A DNA stretch of 64,000 nucleotides, taken from Lachancea kluyveri NRRL Y-12651. Its lineage: Eukaryota > Ascomycota > Saccharomycetes > Saccharomycetales > Saccharomycetaceae. Positions 17,394 through 27,840 of the stretch are shown here, in pieces. Under the pieces are notes generated by a model. That model saw nothing but the letters and a program-made list of their open reading frames with translations, did no database searches and was not told the origin of the DNA. The stretch is taken from the NCBI GenBank assembly GCA_000149225.2, contig CM000694.1:1551623-1615622 (forward strand), given 5' to 3'. Both the position numbers and the translations under genes were made by a program. The first letter of the stretch is position 1; each line of letters begins with the position of its first letter.

Positions 17394-20300
17394 ATGTCAG
17401 AAAAAGAGTTTGAAGAGCGCAAGCAAAAAATCCGTGAATTGTACAGATACGATGAGATGTCTAACAAAGTCCTAAAGGTTGACAGAAGCTTACAGACAAA
17501 TAGGTCGGATCCACTAAAAGATGCAGCAAAATCGCATCCTAAAACAATGAGTGGTAGAATATCTGTCAAGGACATGGGTGGCGATGCACATAGGGCTGTT
17601 GCTGACGATGAGAAGGAGAAAGTTAGGAAAGAAATGGAGGCGAGGTCTTTGCAAGTCCAGAAAAGAAGGGCAAATCAAAGATTTTCAAAACGCAGCAACT
17701 TCAAAAATGCTACAATTTTGGAATCTGATACTCTTGAGCAGTTGAGATACTATCCAACCAACGAAATGAACAACCAAGTGTACGAAAATATCGTCCGTTG
17801 GGTGTCCGAACTGTTGGGTAATGATATTCCTCACAACATAATTCTAAGTGCTACTGATTTGATCCTTCAAATCTTGAAAGAGAATGAAGACGACGATGAT
17901 GGCGTAATAGAAAATAAGAAGAAAATCGTCGAAACAGACTTATCTATTTCCATAAAGAGCAATTCTTTTCATGAGTTAGTCAATCTATCAAAAAGCATTA
18001 CTGACTATCATGATCAAACTGGAGAAAATGGTGCAAATAATGACGGGGTTGCGATTTTAGTGGATGAAGATGAAGATGATGAAGAAAGGGAAGAGAATAC
18101 ATTATTGGACGAGGAAGAAGAAGAAGAAGAAATAGACAAAAAACAAGACATTGACGTTAACGAACCGTCTGTAGAAAAATTATCAAGAAGTTCTAGCCAT
18201 GAAGATGTGCAAAACAAAGACGAAGTGATAAATATATCAAACAATGATTCTATATTGAAGAAACATGTCGAAGAGATGCCTATATATTTGGTGGATGAGA
18301 TCTTTTTACAAAGAAAATTGTCATCAGAACTAAAAGAGATAGACTCTTCCTCACTCCAAGACCTTGCACAAAAGATTTTCTTGGCCCTATCTGAAGCTAA
18401 TGATTCGAAATGGCTCGAAAATCAAATCATGGGATATCTGGATTTTGAGAACTACGCAGTTGCTGAATTTATTGTCAAAAACAGGCTATCTATATTGTGG
18501 GGGATAAGGTTGTCTCGTGCTTCCGATGTAGAGAAGCAAGAACTACTGCGCGAAATGCTTAATATAGGACTGGAGGAACTAGTTAACCAGTATAAGAATA
18601 GAAGCTTTACCGAAAAACGCCGATTGAGTGATGCTTCAGAAGAAGAACACTTAGAGAGCAATCAAAAGAGAAAAAAGAGAAACACTTCGTTGGATGCTCC
18701 GCAGCTCATCCGATTAGATAATCTAACTTTTGACCAAGGTTCAAGGCTAATGACGACAGCCAAAATCACTCTGCCCCAAGACTCTTTTAAAAGAGTTAAG
18801 AAGACGTATGAAGAGATTCATGTACCCCCTCCGGTGAGATCAAACGATGAATTCCCTTTAGTTGAAATTTCAACCCTTCCGCAATGGGCCAGAAAAGCTT
18901 TTCCAACCAGCGAAACAAAAACACTAAACAGGGTCCAATCAGAGGTCTATGAGTCTGCATTTAAAAATGACTTTAATATTTTGTTGTGTGCTCCGACCGG
19001 TGCTGGTAAGACAAACGTTGCTATGCTGGCAATATTGAGAGCCATGTTCCACTTTTATAATGAAGAAAAGGGATCTTTTGAGCTATCAAAATTTAAACTT
19101 GTATATATTGCTCCATTAAAAGCATTGGTCCAAGAGCAAGTGAGAGAACTTCAAAGGAGATTAGACCAGTTTGGTATTAAAGTAGCAGAACTTACTGGTG
19201 ATTCAAACTTAACAAGACAGCAGATTCTAGAAACTCAAGTGCTCGTTTCAACTCCAGAAAAATGGGATGTTGTCACAAGAAAGAACTCTGATACCAGTTA
19301 TACAAAACTGGTTTGCTTAATAATTATCGATGAAGTACATCTGTTACATGATGAAAGAGGCCCGGTATTAGAGAGTATTGTTGCCAGAACAATAAGAGAA
19401 CAGGACTCCGAAAACCCGGTGAGACTTGTTGCGCTTTCGGCAACATTGCCAAATTATGAGGATGTTGCTAAATTTTTACGCGTACCGAAGCAGGGCTTAT
19501 TTTACTTTGATTCATCTTTTCGGCCATGCCCGCTAGCCCAACAATATTGTGGCGTTACCGAAAAGAATACTTTTAAGAAGCTCAATGCTATGAATGAAGT
19601 TTGTTACGATAAAATACTAGAAGCAGCTAACGGAAACCACCAGGTTATTATTTTTGTTCATTCAAGGAAAGATACGGCGAGAACGGCAACCTGGTTAAAG
19701 GAAAAGTTAATTGAAGATGAAAAGATTAACTTATTTGCCAAATCCGACCCTGGATCTAAAGAAATTTTAAAGCAAGAATCTGAAAATGTCCAAGATACTT
19801 CGCTCAAAGATTTAATCATGCATGGTTTTGGAATTCACCATGCCGGCTTGTCGAGGAGTGACAGAGCTTTATCTGAAGATTTGTTTGCCGATGGTTTGAT
19901 TCAGGTACTTGTTTCCACTGCCACATTAGCATGGGGTGTCAATTTACCTGCTCACACAGTTATAATCAAAGGTACTGAAATATATTCTCCTCAAAAAGGT
20001 GACTGGACACAATTATCCCCCCAAGACGTATTACAGATGCTTGGTAGGGCAGGTAGGCCACGTTACGATACTAACGGTGAAGGTATTATTATTACCAACC
20101 AATCTGAAGTGCAATACTACCTGGCTGTCTTGAACCAGCAATTACCAATCGAATCTCAATTCATGTCCAAAATAGCCGATAACCTGAATGCAGAAGTCGT
20201 GCTTGGGTCCGTGAAAACTAGAAAAGAAGCTATCGATTGGCTAGGTTACACATACTTGTATATCAGGATGCTTAAGGATCCTGTACTATACAAGGTCATT

Positions 20301-23300
20301 AACGAAAGACATCCCGAAGACAATACTTTGTATTATTACAGGGAAGACTTGGCTCATTCTGCATTACAAATTTTACACGACAATAATTTGATTGTTTATG
20401 ATAAGGCGAACGGAACAATTATTTCGACAGAGTTAGGAAGAATTGCCTCGCACTTCTACATCAAATACGATTCAATCGCAATGTACAATAAAAATTTGAA
20501 TGAATTTATTAGTCAGATTGATCTTTTAAGAATTTTTGCAATGTCAGATGAGTTCAAAAACATTTCTGTGAGACAAGAGGAAAAGAATGAAATTGAAAAA
20601 CTCTTAGAAAAGGCTCCAATTCCAATAAAAGAAACGGCGGATGAAGCTTTAGCAAAAACCAATGTGTTATTACAAGCCTATGTTTCACGGTTAAAATTGG
20701 ACGGATTTGCTTTGAATGCGGATATGGTCTATATAACCCAAAGTGCAGGGAGGATTTTTAGAGCCATATTTGAAATATGTTTGAAAAAAGGATGGCCACG
20801 TCCATCCAAAATGCTTTTAAATCTCTGTAAGTCTGTGGAAAAAAGGATGTGGTTGACAAACTCCCCATTTAGACAGTTTCCACGCTGTCCTTTAGACATT
20901 ATAAAACGTACCGAAGCATCTTCGTTACCTTGGAATGAATACTTTAATTTATCAACACCTGCAGAGGTAGGACAAGCTATAAGGTCGGAAAAAAATGGTA
21001 AATTAGCTTACGACTTGCTACAAAAGTTTCCAAGGTTGCAAATGAAATGTTCCATGCAACCGATCACAAAAAGCTTATTGAAATTTGATCTGGAAATACT
21101 ACCTGAATGGATCTGGGATTCCAGGCTTCATGGATATGCCGAATCCTTTACTGTTATAGTTGAAGACACTAATGGTGAAAAGATCCTTTATACTGACCAT
21201 TTGGTAATTAAAAAAAATTATATTGGCCAGGAGCATTACCTAGACTTCACCATCCAATTGGATTCGACCCAGCAAGAACAGCTACCCCCAAACTTTTTTA
21301 TTACTTTGATCTCAGATAAATGGCTTCATTGTGATTATAAGGTTCCTGTAATATTCGATGATGTTCAACTTCCAAAGCGTTTCCCTGCCCCAACTCCACT
21401 TCTTGATGTTACACTAACCCCAGTTTCTGAGTTAGAAAATCCCGCTTTCTCCTCTACTTTTAATTTTGAAACATTTAACAAATTTCAAACTCAAACATTT
21501 CAAGCTTTGTATAACACAAATGAAAATGTTCTGGTTGGCGCCTCTAAAGGAGCAGGTAAGACTGTTATGGCAGAGTTAGCGATTCTTAACCATTGGAGGC
21601 AGAACAAGGGCCGTGCTGTGTATATTTGTCCTTCTGCAGAAAAACTTGAAAAACTTGAAAAAAATTGGAATAAAAGATTTTCTCAGCTAGCAGGTGGAAA
21701 AAACATTAATATGCTAGGCTTAGAGCTAAAGCAAAATCTACGTTTACTTGCAGAAAGTCACCTGATACTTGCTACTCCAGAGCAGTTTGACTTGATCTCA
21801 CGCCGTTGGAAACAGAGGAAAAACGTTCAAAAAATTGAATTACTTATTTTAGATGATGCGCATGAAATTAGTAATGGTACGAAAGGTGCTGTATATGAGA
21901 ACATTATTTCCAGGATGATTTTTATTTCTGCACAATTAGAAACTGATCTAAGAATCGTGGGGCTATCTACTTCCCTTGCAAACGGCCGTGATTTCGGCGA
22001 ATGGATAGGCGTAAAGAAAAACAACATTTTCAATTTTTCGTCTCAAGAAAAGATAGGCCCTTTAAAGATTCATTTACAATGCTTTACCAACACTCATAAT
22101 CCATCTTTAATTCAAACTATGATGAAATCATCCTTCAAAACTATTCTTCACAGCGCTAACGAGAGTGAGACTGCAATTGTTTTCGTGCCGACTAGAAGGC
22201 ATTGTGTTGAATTAAGTATCCAGATCATGAGGCTTGCAGCCTTGGAAAAAGTGGATTTGTTGAGAGTTGAGCAGGGAGACTTGGAAGCCTACCTGGAAAA
22301 AGTAACTGATCCCAACTTGGAACATGCCTTGAAGCATGGTATCGGTTTTATTCATAGTGGTATGGTGCCAGGTGATAGAAAAATTGTCGAAAAACTGCAC
22401 GAATATAAGGCAATACCATTTTTGTTGGTCACAAAAGAATGTTGCTCAACTTCTCCTAATGCTGACACTGTTGTGATACTAAGCACTCAGTACTACGAAG
22501 GCAGAGAACATCGTTATGTTGATTATCCAGTCCACGACATCTTAGAAATGGTTGGTGTTGCAACTTGCGAAAATGAGAATGATTTTGGTAAGGTTATTAT
22601 CATGACAAACCCTAATAAAAAGGATTACTATAGAAAATTTTTAAGTGAATCTTTGCCGGTTGAAAGTTTCATGTACTTTTACTTACATGACGCCTTCTGT
22701 AATGAGATCAGTACCTCTATTATTCAAAGCAAACAAGACTGTATTGACTGGATCACGTACACATATTTTTACAGACGTATCCATGCTAACCCGAGCTTTT
22801 ATGGTGTCAAAGACACATCTCCTTTAGGCATTTCTGCTTATTTAACCGAGCTTGTGGAAGAAACCTTGAAAGATTTAATAGATGCTTCAATGATTGAAGT
22901 AGAAGAAAAGGAAGAAAGCCAGGAAGATGTGATCTCTCCACTGAATGGTTCATTAATCAGTTCTTACCATAATGTACCATTCCCAAGTATGCATACTTTT
23001 ATGCTATCTTTATCGAAAAGTTCAAACATGAAAGCGATACTAGAAATTTTGTCTTCTGCTTCCGTTTTCGAATCTATTCCTATAAGACGTGAGGATTCAA
23101 GCACTCTATCAAAGTTACACAATAGAGTGCCGTTGAAGTTTTCGGTAACTGCTAATTCAGAATCAACTGCTTTCAAAACATTTGTTCTATTGCAAGCCTA
23201 TTTTTCACGTTTGAAACTACCTCAGGATTTAGAAATCGACTTGAAAGAAATATTAAAGAAATCAGTTTCATTGGTAAATGCAATAGTCGATATTCTGTCT

Positions 23301-23924
23301 GGGGAAGGCAATTTGAACGCCACAACCGCGATGGATGTTTCTCAGATGTTAATTCAGGGTGTATGGGACACCGATAGTCCGCTGAAACAAGTTCCGTGTT
23401 TCAATTCTCAGATATTAAATAAGTGCGTTGAAAAAAATATCGAGACTGTTTATGACATAATGTCATTGGAAGACGAAGAGCGTGAGGAAATCATAAATTT
23501 GAACAACAAAGAGATGTACAGAGTAGCTAACTTTGTCAACAGCTATCCTAATGTGGAGTTACAATACGCTATCGATCTATCTGACCCAATTATTTCTAAT
23601 GAACCTAAATCCATTGTTGTAACTTTAGCACGAGATGATGAACCAGAAAGCCTTGAGGTCGTATCAGATAAATTTCCTTTCAAAAAGACAGAGAACTGGT
23701 GGATTGTTATTGGCGAGGCTTCTAGCAAACAATTGCATTCTATTAGACGGGTGACATTAAAGGAAGAGTCACAAGACTATACATTAGATGTCACAATCCC
23801 TGAACCTGGACATCACAAGCTAAGCATTTGGTGCATTTGTGACTCCTACCTGGATGCCGACAAGGAGGTTTCATTTGAAATTGATGTCCAAAAAGAAGCA
23901 GGCAATGGCACGCCTGAACACTAG
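17394..23924 (+). CDS. BRR2: U5 snRNP helicase Brr2
   Basis: A 2,176-residue Ski2-like helicase with two cassettes (S. cerevisiae Brr2 2,163). It unwinds U4/U6 to activate the spliceosome and acts again in disassembly. I chose the ATG at 17394, which gives the conserved opening IRELYRYDEMSNKVLKVD; the TTG upstream is not used. An acidic N-terminal region (to about 450) holds plug/PWI-type sequence. Cassette 1 has Walker A APTGAGKTN (near 533), DEVH (near 645) and the LGRAGRPRYDT motif. In cassette 2 the motifs are degenerate but the Walker A GASKGAGKT is present (near 1385) with DDAH (near 1487), and each is followed by a Sec63-type module. This matches the known active N-terminal and pseudoenzyme C-terminal cassettes. 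Confidence 0.97.
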   Translation: MSEKEFEERKQKIRELYRYDEMSNKVLKVDRSLQTNRSDPLKDAAKSHPKTMSGRISVKDMGGDAHRAVADDEKEKVRKEMEARSLQVQKRRANQRFSKRSNFKNATILESDTLEQLRYYPTNEMNNQVYENIVRWVSELLGNDIPHNIILSATDLILQILKENEDDDDGVIENKKKIVETDLSISIKSNSFHELVNLSKSITDYHDQTGENGANNDGVAILVDEDEDDEEREENTLLDEEEEEEEIDKKQDIDVNEPSVEKLSRSSSHEDVQNKDEVINISNNDSILKKHVEEMPIYLVDEIFLQRKLSSELKEIDSSSLQDLAQKIFLALSEANDSKWLENQIMGYLDFENYAVAEFIVKNRLSILWGIRLSRASDVEKQELLREMLNIGLEELVNQYKNRSFTEKRRLSDASEEEHLESNQKRKKRNTSLDAPQLIRLDNLTFDQGSRLMTTAKITLPQDSFKRVKKTYEEIHVPPPVRSNDEFPLVEISTLPQWARKAFPTSETKTLNRVQSEVYESAFKNDFNILLCAPTGAGKTNVAMLAILRAMFHFYNEEKGSFELSKFKLVYIAPLKALVQEQVRELQRRLDQFGIKVAELTGDSNLTRQQILETQVLVSTPEKWDVVTRKNSDTSYTKLVCLIIIDEVHLLHDERGPVLESIVARTIREQDSENPVRLVALSATLPNYEDVAKFLRVPKQGLFYFDSSFRPCPLAQQYCGVTEKNTFKKLNAMNEVCYDKILEAANGNHQVIIFVHSRKDTARTATWLKEKLIEDEKINLFAKSDPGSKEILKQESENVQDTSLKDLIMHGFGIHHAGLSRSDRALSEDLFADGLIQVLVSTATLAWGVNLPAHTVIIKGTEIYSPQKGDWTQLSPQDVLQMLGRAGRPRYDTNGEGIIITNQSEVQYYLAVLNQQLPIESQFMSKIADNLNAEVVLGSVKTRKEAIDWLGYTYLYIRMLKDPVLYKVINERHPEDNTLYYYREDLAHSALQILHDNNLIVYDKANGTIISTELGRIASHFYIKYDSIAMYNKNLNEFISQIDLLRIFAMSDEFKNISVRQEEKNEIEKLLEKAPIPIKETADEALAKTNVLLQAYVSRLKLDGFALNADMVYITQSAGRIFRAIFEICLKKGWPRPSKMLLNLCKSVEKRMWLTNSPFRQFPRCPLDIIKRTEASSLPWNEYFNLSTPAEVGQAIRSEKNGKLAYDLLQKFPRLQMKCSMQPITKSLLKFDLEILPEWIWDSRLHGYAESFTVIVEDTNGEKILYTDHLVIKKNYIGQEHYLDFTIQLDSTQQEQLPPNFFITLISDKWLHCDYKVPVIFDDVQLPKRFPAPTPLLDVTLTPVSELENPAFSSTFNFETFNKFQTQTFQALYNTNENVLVGASKGAGKTVMAELAILNHWRQNKGRAVYICPSAEKLEKLEKNWNKRFSQLAGGKNINMLGLELKQNLRLLAESHLILATPEQFDLISRRWKQRKNVQKIELLILDDAHEISNGTKGAVYENIISRMIFISAQLETDLRIVGLSTSLANGRDFGEWIGVKKNNIFNFSSQEKIGPLKIHLQCFTNTHNPSLIQTMMKSSFKTILHSANESETAIVFVPTRRHCVELSIQIMRLAALEKVDLLRVEQGDLEAYLEKVTDPNLEHALKHGIGFIHSGMVPGDRKIVEKLHEYKAIPFLLVTKECCSTSPNADTVVILSTQYYEGREHRYVDYPVHDILEMVGVATCENENDFGKVIIMTNPNKKDYYRKFLSESLPVESFMYFYLHDAFCNEISTSIIQSKQDCIDWITYTYFYRRIHANPSFYGVKDTSPLGISAYLTELVEETLKDLIDASMIEVEEKEESQEDVISPLNGSLISSYHNVPFPSMHTFMLSLSKSSNMKAILEILSSASVFESIPIRREDSSTLSKLHNRVPLKFSVTANSESTAFKTFVLLQAYFSRLKLPQDLEIDLKEILKKSVSLVNAIVDILSGEGNLNATTAMDVSQMLIQGVWDTDSPLKQVPCFNSQILNKCVEKNIETVYDIMSLEDEEREEIINLNNKEMYRVANFVNSYPNVELQYAIDLSDPIISNEPKSIVVTLARDDEPESLEVVSDKFPFKKTENWWIVIGEASSKQLHSIRRVTLKEESQDYTLDVTIPEPGHHKLSIWCICDSYLDADKEVSFEIDVQKEAGNGTPEH

Positions 23925-24043
23925 ATATATATATTATAGATTGAGCATAATTTCACTTATTTTTCTGGTACAACTGTTGTTTAGTAAAACTAGAATGACT
24001 TCGACAACAAAGAAAAGATTAGGATGATTACGTATGGCGGTAA

Positions 24044-26398
24044 CTAGTCAATTTGTATGTCACCATCCTTATCTATGCCATCTGTACTATGTCCATTAGT
24101 TTCCTGCAACTCCTCAATATTTGGCGTGCCATCCTTATTTTTCTTCTGCAGCTCTTGAAACCTCAGTAACTCTTCATAACTCCATACAGAAACACCCTCT
24201 TGGTCCTTTGGGTCTGTAGGTTGTGCCATTGTTCTTAAAAACTGTTTTGTATTAGCAATTGCCATGTCAGTAGATAAGTTTAAATCCGCATCTGAAAGAC
24301 CTTGGGCTATCCATTTTGGCAATTGCCCTTTTTTCCTTGAAAATCTACGATCCGCCAAAACCATTACTCCGTAATCATCTTTACCTCTTAGAACCCTTCC
24401 TAAACATTGCGCAGCATGTCTCATAGCATCGAACGATAAAAAATCGTTCTCCCTTATCTGATAATTTTCCCTTAAAAACTCTAAACGGGCTTTTAAAATA
24501 CGTGACTCCGTGTATTGGAATGGAATGCCGATCATTAACACTGTTCTACCGTAATGGTGATCAAAATCGATACCTTCAGAGACCTTACCACGCGCCACTG
24601 AAAGCAAAATGGCACCACGACCATTTGAACAAGCTTTGCGATATGTTTCTAAGGCCAATGAAGTTTCCTGAGCATCCGGGGTCTCCACTAAAATTAATTT
24701 GTATTTCCAGACTTCATCCAGTATACCCATTGTTTGCCACATGGAAATGATACTCTCCATGTATAAATATGATGGGAAAAAGACTACCATTCCGTCAGGA
24801 GTAATCTTCGCAAATTCCACTAGCATTGACCCGTAGTTACGGACAATACTTGGATCGTTTCTAATTTCAAATCTTGAAGAAATCGCGACTTGATCCGATC
24901 CCTTAGTCACAATCATCGGTAAAAATGATTTTTTCGCTAGTGTCATAGAGTAGGACTCTTGAAGGACTGTTTCGAAGTTAAGCATCCTAGGATACATATC
25001 TAGTGGAGAAATGGTACCTGATGTGATTATAACGGAAGAAAACCTTTCAAAAACCGGCTTAATGGCGATGGAGGCGTCTAGACAAGTAAATCTCATAATC
25101 GGGTTGGGAACTGCAGCATTTTCTATTTCATACGGTTCAATGATGAGCAAAAATCCCTCCTCATACGTTGAGATCAAAGTTGCAAATGTTGCAATGTCTT
25201 TTAAAGCAGTAAAATCTTCAATTTCCGTGACCTCTAAAGTTCTCACTAACAAAGATAACCGTTCAGAACAAAACCTCAATGGCTTTTTGTCAATAAACGT
25301 TAACTGTTTCAAATGTTGTAAAAAAGAATTAGGAGTTTCTGAGATGACATGTAGAACTTTCATCCTTGTTTTTAAATATTCGATAAATCTTTTCAAAAAA
25401 GAGACAAAATGTTCTGCCCTTCTGATGTTCCCAGGAACTGCCTCGGTTAACAAATCCTGAGGTAGCACAGGATTTTCGACTACTGGTTCCTCTTCAATTG
25501 CCAACATATCAGAGGCACGTAATCCTTGAACAAGTTTTTCATATTCATCTTGTAATCTCTGTGAATCAACTTTTCGAACTTCTTCAATCTTCCGTGTTAG
25601 TGCATTGGCACCTTTAGTAGCTCTTTTTAAAACATCGTTTGTCAAATCCAAGGATAACGATTCAATACAAACATTATCAATGTTGTGAGCCTCATCAAAG
25701 ATCACGATAGCATTCTTGGAAACTTCCCGCGAGACTCGTTCAGAAATTTTAGGATCTAGTAGATAATGGTAAGAGTAAATGATAATGTTGCAAAATGAGA
25801 TCATACGACGCACTGTGAAATAAGGACACATTGTTCTTTCTTCACAATACTTGATTAGTTTCTCGAAAGAATAAACACCTGGTGGAATATAATTCTCTGG
25901 CTCCATTCCATAAAGTGTCTCATGGTAATCACAGAGCTCGATACTGGTATCTTCGCCTGCCTCTAATTTTCTCTTGGCACTGCCATTAGTCATACGACGA
26001 CACTTTTCATCGACAACGGTACCCTTTCTTTCTTTGCGAATCTTAGGATGCAAGCACAGATTTTTCCTACTCGTTAATCCTAATCCTCTAAAGTTTTCCC
26101 GGAAACCTAACTCTTTGGATCTGAAATCCATCAAAGATTCCAACTCCACCAAAGCTTTTTCAATTTCAGACATTGTACGGGAACAATATATGACTTTTCT
26201 GTGCTCTGGATAATGCATCTGATATGCAACAGTAAGAGAAAGTAGAGAAACGGTTTTACCTGTCCCTGAAGGCATCTCCAATATACTGTTACCGCCAACA
26301 TCCAATGTTTTCTTGATATCACACATATACTGGTATTGTTCAGGATATATTTTGGGATAGGGAAAGATTACCGGTAAATCATCGATGTAGAATTTCAT
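24044..26398 (-). CDS. RAD3: TFIIH 5'-3' DNA helicase Rad3 (XPD)
   Basis: A 784-residue superfamily 2 helicase, subunit of TFIIH, needed for nucleotide excision repair and structurally for transcription initiation. The start is the ATG at 26398 (MKFYIDDLPV); a TTG four codons upstream is ignored. Walker A SGTGKT with Lys48 and the DEAH box (VIFDEAHNID) are intact. All four 4Fe-4S cysteines are present at the S. cerevisiae positions (115, 133, 156, 191). The helicase C-terminal motifs (SVARGKVSEGIDFDH, AAQCLGRVLRGK) are unchanged. Only the acidic C-terminal tail after residue 740 diverges. The gene is convergent with BRR2 and in tandem with ADK2, as in S. cerevisiae. Confidence 0.97.
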   Translation of the reverse strand: MKFYIDDLPVIFPYPKIYPEQYQYMCDIKKTLDVGGNSILEMPSGTGKTVSLLSLTVAYQMHYPEHRKVIYCSRTMSEIEKALVELESLMDFRSKELGFRENFRGLGLTSRKNLCLHPKIRKERKGTVVDEKCRRMTNGSAKRKLEAGEDTSIELCDYHETLYGMEPENYIPPGVYSFEKLIKYCEERTMCPYFTVRRMISFCNIIIYSYHYLLDPKISERVSREVSKNAIVIFDEAHNIDNVCIESLSLDLTNDVLKRATKGANALTRKIEEVRKVDSQRLQDEYEKLVQGLRASDMLAIEEEPVVENPVLPQDLLTEAVPGNIRRAEHFVSFLKRFIEYLKTRMKVLHVISETPNSFLQHLKQLTFIDKKPLRFCSERLSLLVRTLEVTEIEDFTALKDIATFATLISTYEEGFLLIIEPYEIENAAVPNPIMRFTCLDASIAIKPVFERFSSVIITSGTISPLDMYPRMLNFETVLQESYSMTLAKKSFLPMIVTKGSDQVAISSRFEIRNDPSIVRNYGSMLVEFAKITPDGMVVFFPSYLYMESIISMWQTMGILDEVWKYKLILVETPDAQETSLALETYRKACSNGRGAILLSVARGKVSEGIDFDHHYGRTVLMIGIPFQYTESRILKARLEFLRENYQIRENDFLSFDAMRHAAQCLGRVLRGKDDYGVMVLADRRFSRKKGQLPKWIAQGLSDADLNLSTDMAIANTKQFLRTMAQPTDPKDQEGVSVWSYEELLRFQELQKKNKDGTPNIEELQETNGHSTDGIDKDGDIQID

Positions 26399-26784
26399 TA
26401 GAGAGATCAATAACGGTCAAGCAAAGGTGTTCCGACAGAAAATGAGAAGCTTTTTAGTCATTTGCAAGACGAAACCATACTGATTTTGAACTAGAGCTTA
26501 TTGCTGATTTTTCATAAAGAGCATTTACGTATATAATGACGATTATAACAATGTTCTAGGGCAGCACATAATCAAGATAACCAGATCCATGTAATGCTGC
26601 ATCTGTGATGATATCGAGTCTTATAGTACTTCTAATAAAAGTACATTTCACAGTGTAATATCAAAAATTAACCTGTTGTTGCCAATCCCCACCCTTTGTG
26701 CGTGATATACGTATGCGTGCGGTCATAAACTTTTTTGTAACAGCAAATGAGAAGTAAGCGAAGGATAAGTCAGAGTTGAGGAAG
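26399..26784. other. Intergenic: RAD3 promoter and ADK2 3' flank
   Basis: 386 AT-rich bases between two minus-strand genes. A snoRNA C-box-like GTGATGA exists near 26606 without a suitable D box. No gene is seen. Confidence 0.6.
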
Positions 26785-27561
26785 CTAATTATGGCCGAAC
26801 TTTGTCTTAACGAGGTCTACTAGCTTAGGAAAGATTATATCCGAAGTTTCTCCGCCTATTGTGCGCAGAATGCCTTGATTGGCGTAATGTTTTTTCAATG
26901 GGGCAACTGTACTTTTATACTGTTCCAGTCTCTTACCAAAAACCTCTGCTGTATCATCTGGTCTCTTAGTTAGTGGTTCACCAGTTATATCGTCCCTTCC
27001 TGGCTCTCTTGGTGGATTGTACTGCAAATTGTAAACCCTGCCAGAAGGAACATGCACATATCTATTTTCAATTCTCTCCAGGATGACCTCTTCAGGCACA
27101 TCTAGTTCGACCACCAGATTCAATTGAGCATTGTGAGCAGCCAATTTGTTATCCAACGTTTGTGCCTGACCCACAGTGCGCGGGAAACCGTCTAGCAACC
27201 ATGTAGCAGATGGTTTCAGCCATTGTTTGGTAGAGAGATCCGAGATCACTAACTTCGTGATCAGCTCATCTGGTAGTAACTTACCACTAGAAATATAAGA
27301 AGAAGCTAGTTTGCCTAGTTCACTCTGTTCCCCAATCTTTTGACGCAAAAGGTCACCACTGCTCACCGACTTAATTTGAGGAAACTGTTTCAGTATTTTG
27401 AAGGTTTGAGTACCTTTTCCAGAGCCAGGAGCTCCCAGTAGCAACAGCCTAAGCGGTTTCAAAGCAGACATCACCTTAGATTGAGTATCCCGTATGCGAT
27501 TGTAATAATTAAAACTATTAACAGCGCAATATTGTCTCGATAAAAATCTTAATTTGGTCAT
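26785..27561 (-). CDS. ADK2: Mitochondrial GTP:AMP phosphotransferase (adenylate kinase 3 type)
   Basis: A 258-residue adenylate kinase family enzyme that uses GTP to phosphorylate AMP in the mitochondrial matrix. The P-loop GAPGSGKGTQ lies at 43-52, the AMP-binding and lid signature DGFPRT follows, and the NRYVHVPSGRVYNLQYNPP lid matches S. cerevisiae Adk2. The ATG at 27561 gives a 30-residue extension (Arg, Lys, Tyr and Ser rich, almost no acidic residues) before MSALKPLRLLLLG; S. cerevisiae Adk2 (225 residues) has a much shorter N-terminus. The extension looks like a mitochondrial presequence. An alternative start at the internal Met (residue 31) would give a protein of S. cerevisiae length. 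It shares a divergent promoter with MSH6. Confidence 0.93.
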   Translation of the reverse strand: MTKLRFLSRQYCAVNSFNYYNRIRDTQSKVMSALKPLRLLLLGAPGSGKGTQTFKILKQFPQIKSVSSGDLLRQKIGEQSELGKLASSYISSGKLLPDELITKLVISDLSTKQWLKPSATWLLDGFPRTVGQAQTLDNKLAAHNAQLNLVVELDVPEEVILERIENRYVHVPSGRVYNLQYNPPREPGRDDITGEPLTKRPDDTAEVFGKRLEQYKSTVAPLKKHYANQGILRTIGGETSDIIFPKLVDLVKTKFGHN

Positions 27562-27650
27562 TTATATGTTTCACGGATGAAATAAACATTAGTTTCGTAT
27601 AGAAATATACAGTCATCTGATTGCGTGTATGGTGATATTGATGCCTATGA

Positions 27651-27658
27651 TCACGTGA
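27651..27658. promoter_or_regulatory. TCACGTGA site, ADK2-MSH6
   Basis: Exact palindrome 90 bases upstream of ADK2 and 183 bases upstream of MSH6. Confidence 0.45.
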
Positions 27659-27668
27659 TTTAGAGCTT

Positions 27669-27708
27669 ACGCGTCGAAAACGACTTTGGATCAAGACGCG
27701 ACGCGAAA
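27669..27708. promoter_or_regulatory. MCB/SCB cluster upstream of MSH6
   Basis: ACGCGT (MluI cell-cycle box) at 27669-27674, then GACGCGACGCGAAAA ending with CGCGAAA (SCB-like) at 27702-27708, 133-172 bases before the MSH6 ATG. MSH6 is a G1/S gene in S. cerevisiae, so MBF control is the likely meaning. Confidence 0.65.
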
Positions 27709-27840
27709 ACAAGAGAGGGAAATGAAGGAATGAATAACGTCTTTCTCTTCTCTTGACGTATCATCTGTTTTGCTAGCTACTGGAACATACCCAGGAAGTA
27801 GTACAATAATAATATCATACTGCAAAGGATACAGAGAGAA

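Larger units (their letters stand above)
27562..27840. promoter_or_regulatory. Divergent ADK2-MSH6 promoter
   Basis: A 279-base region with TCACGTGA (27651-27658) on the ADK2 side and a cluster of MBF/SBF-type sites toward MSH6. It is the only control region for both genes. Confidence 0.7.

Noticed and set aside
18014-18244. Ser-rich minus-strand frame opposite BRR2
   Set aside because: Complement of acidic GAA/GAT codons; same for 28365-28715 opposite MSH6.
26606-26700. C/D snoRNA starting at GTGATGA
   Set aside because: No CTGA D box within a plausible distance.
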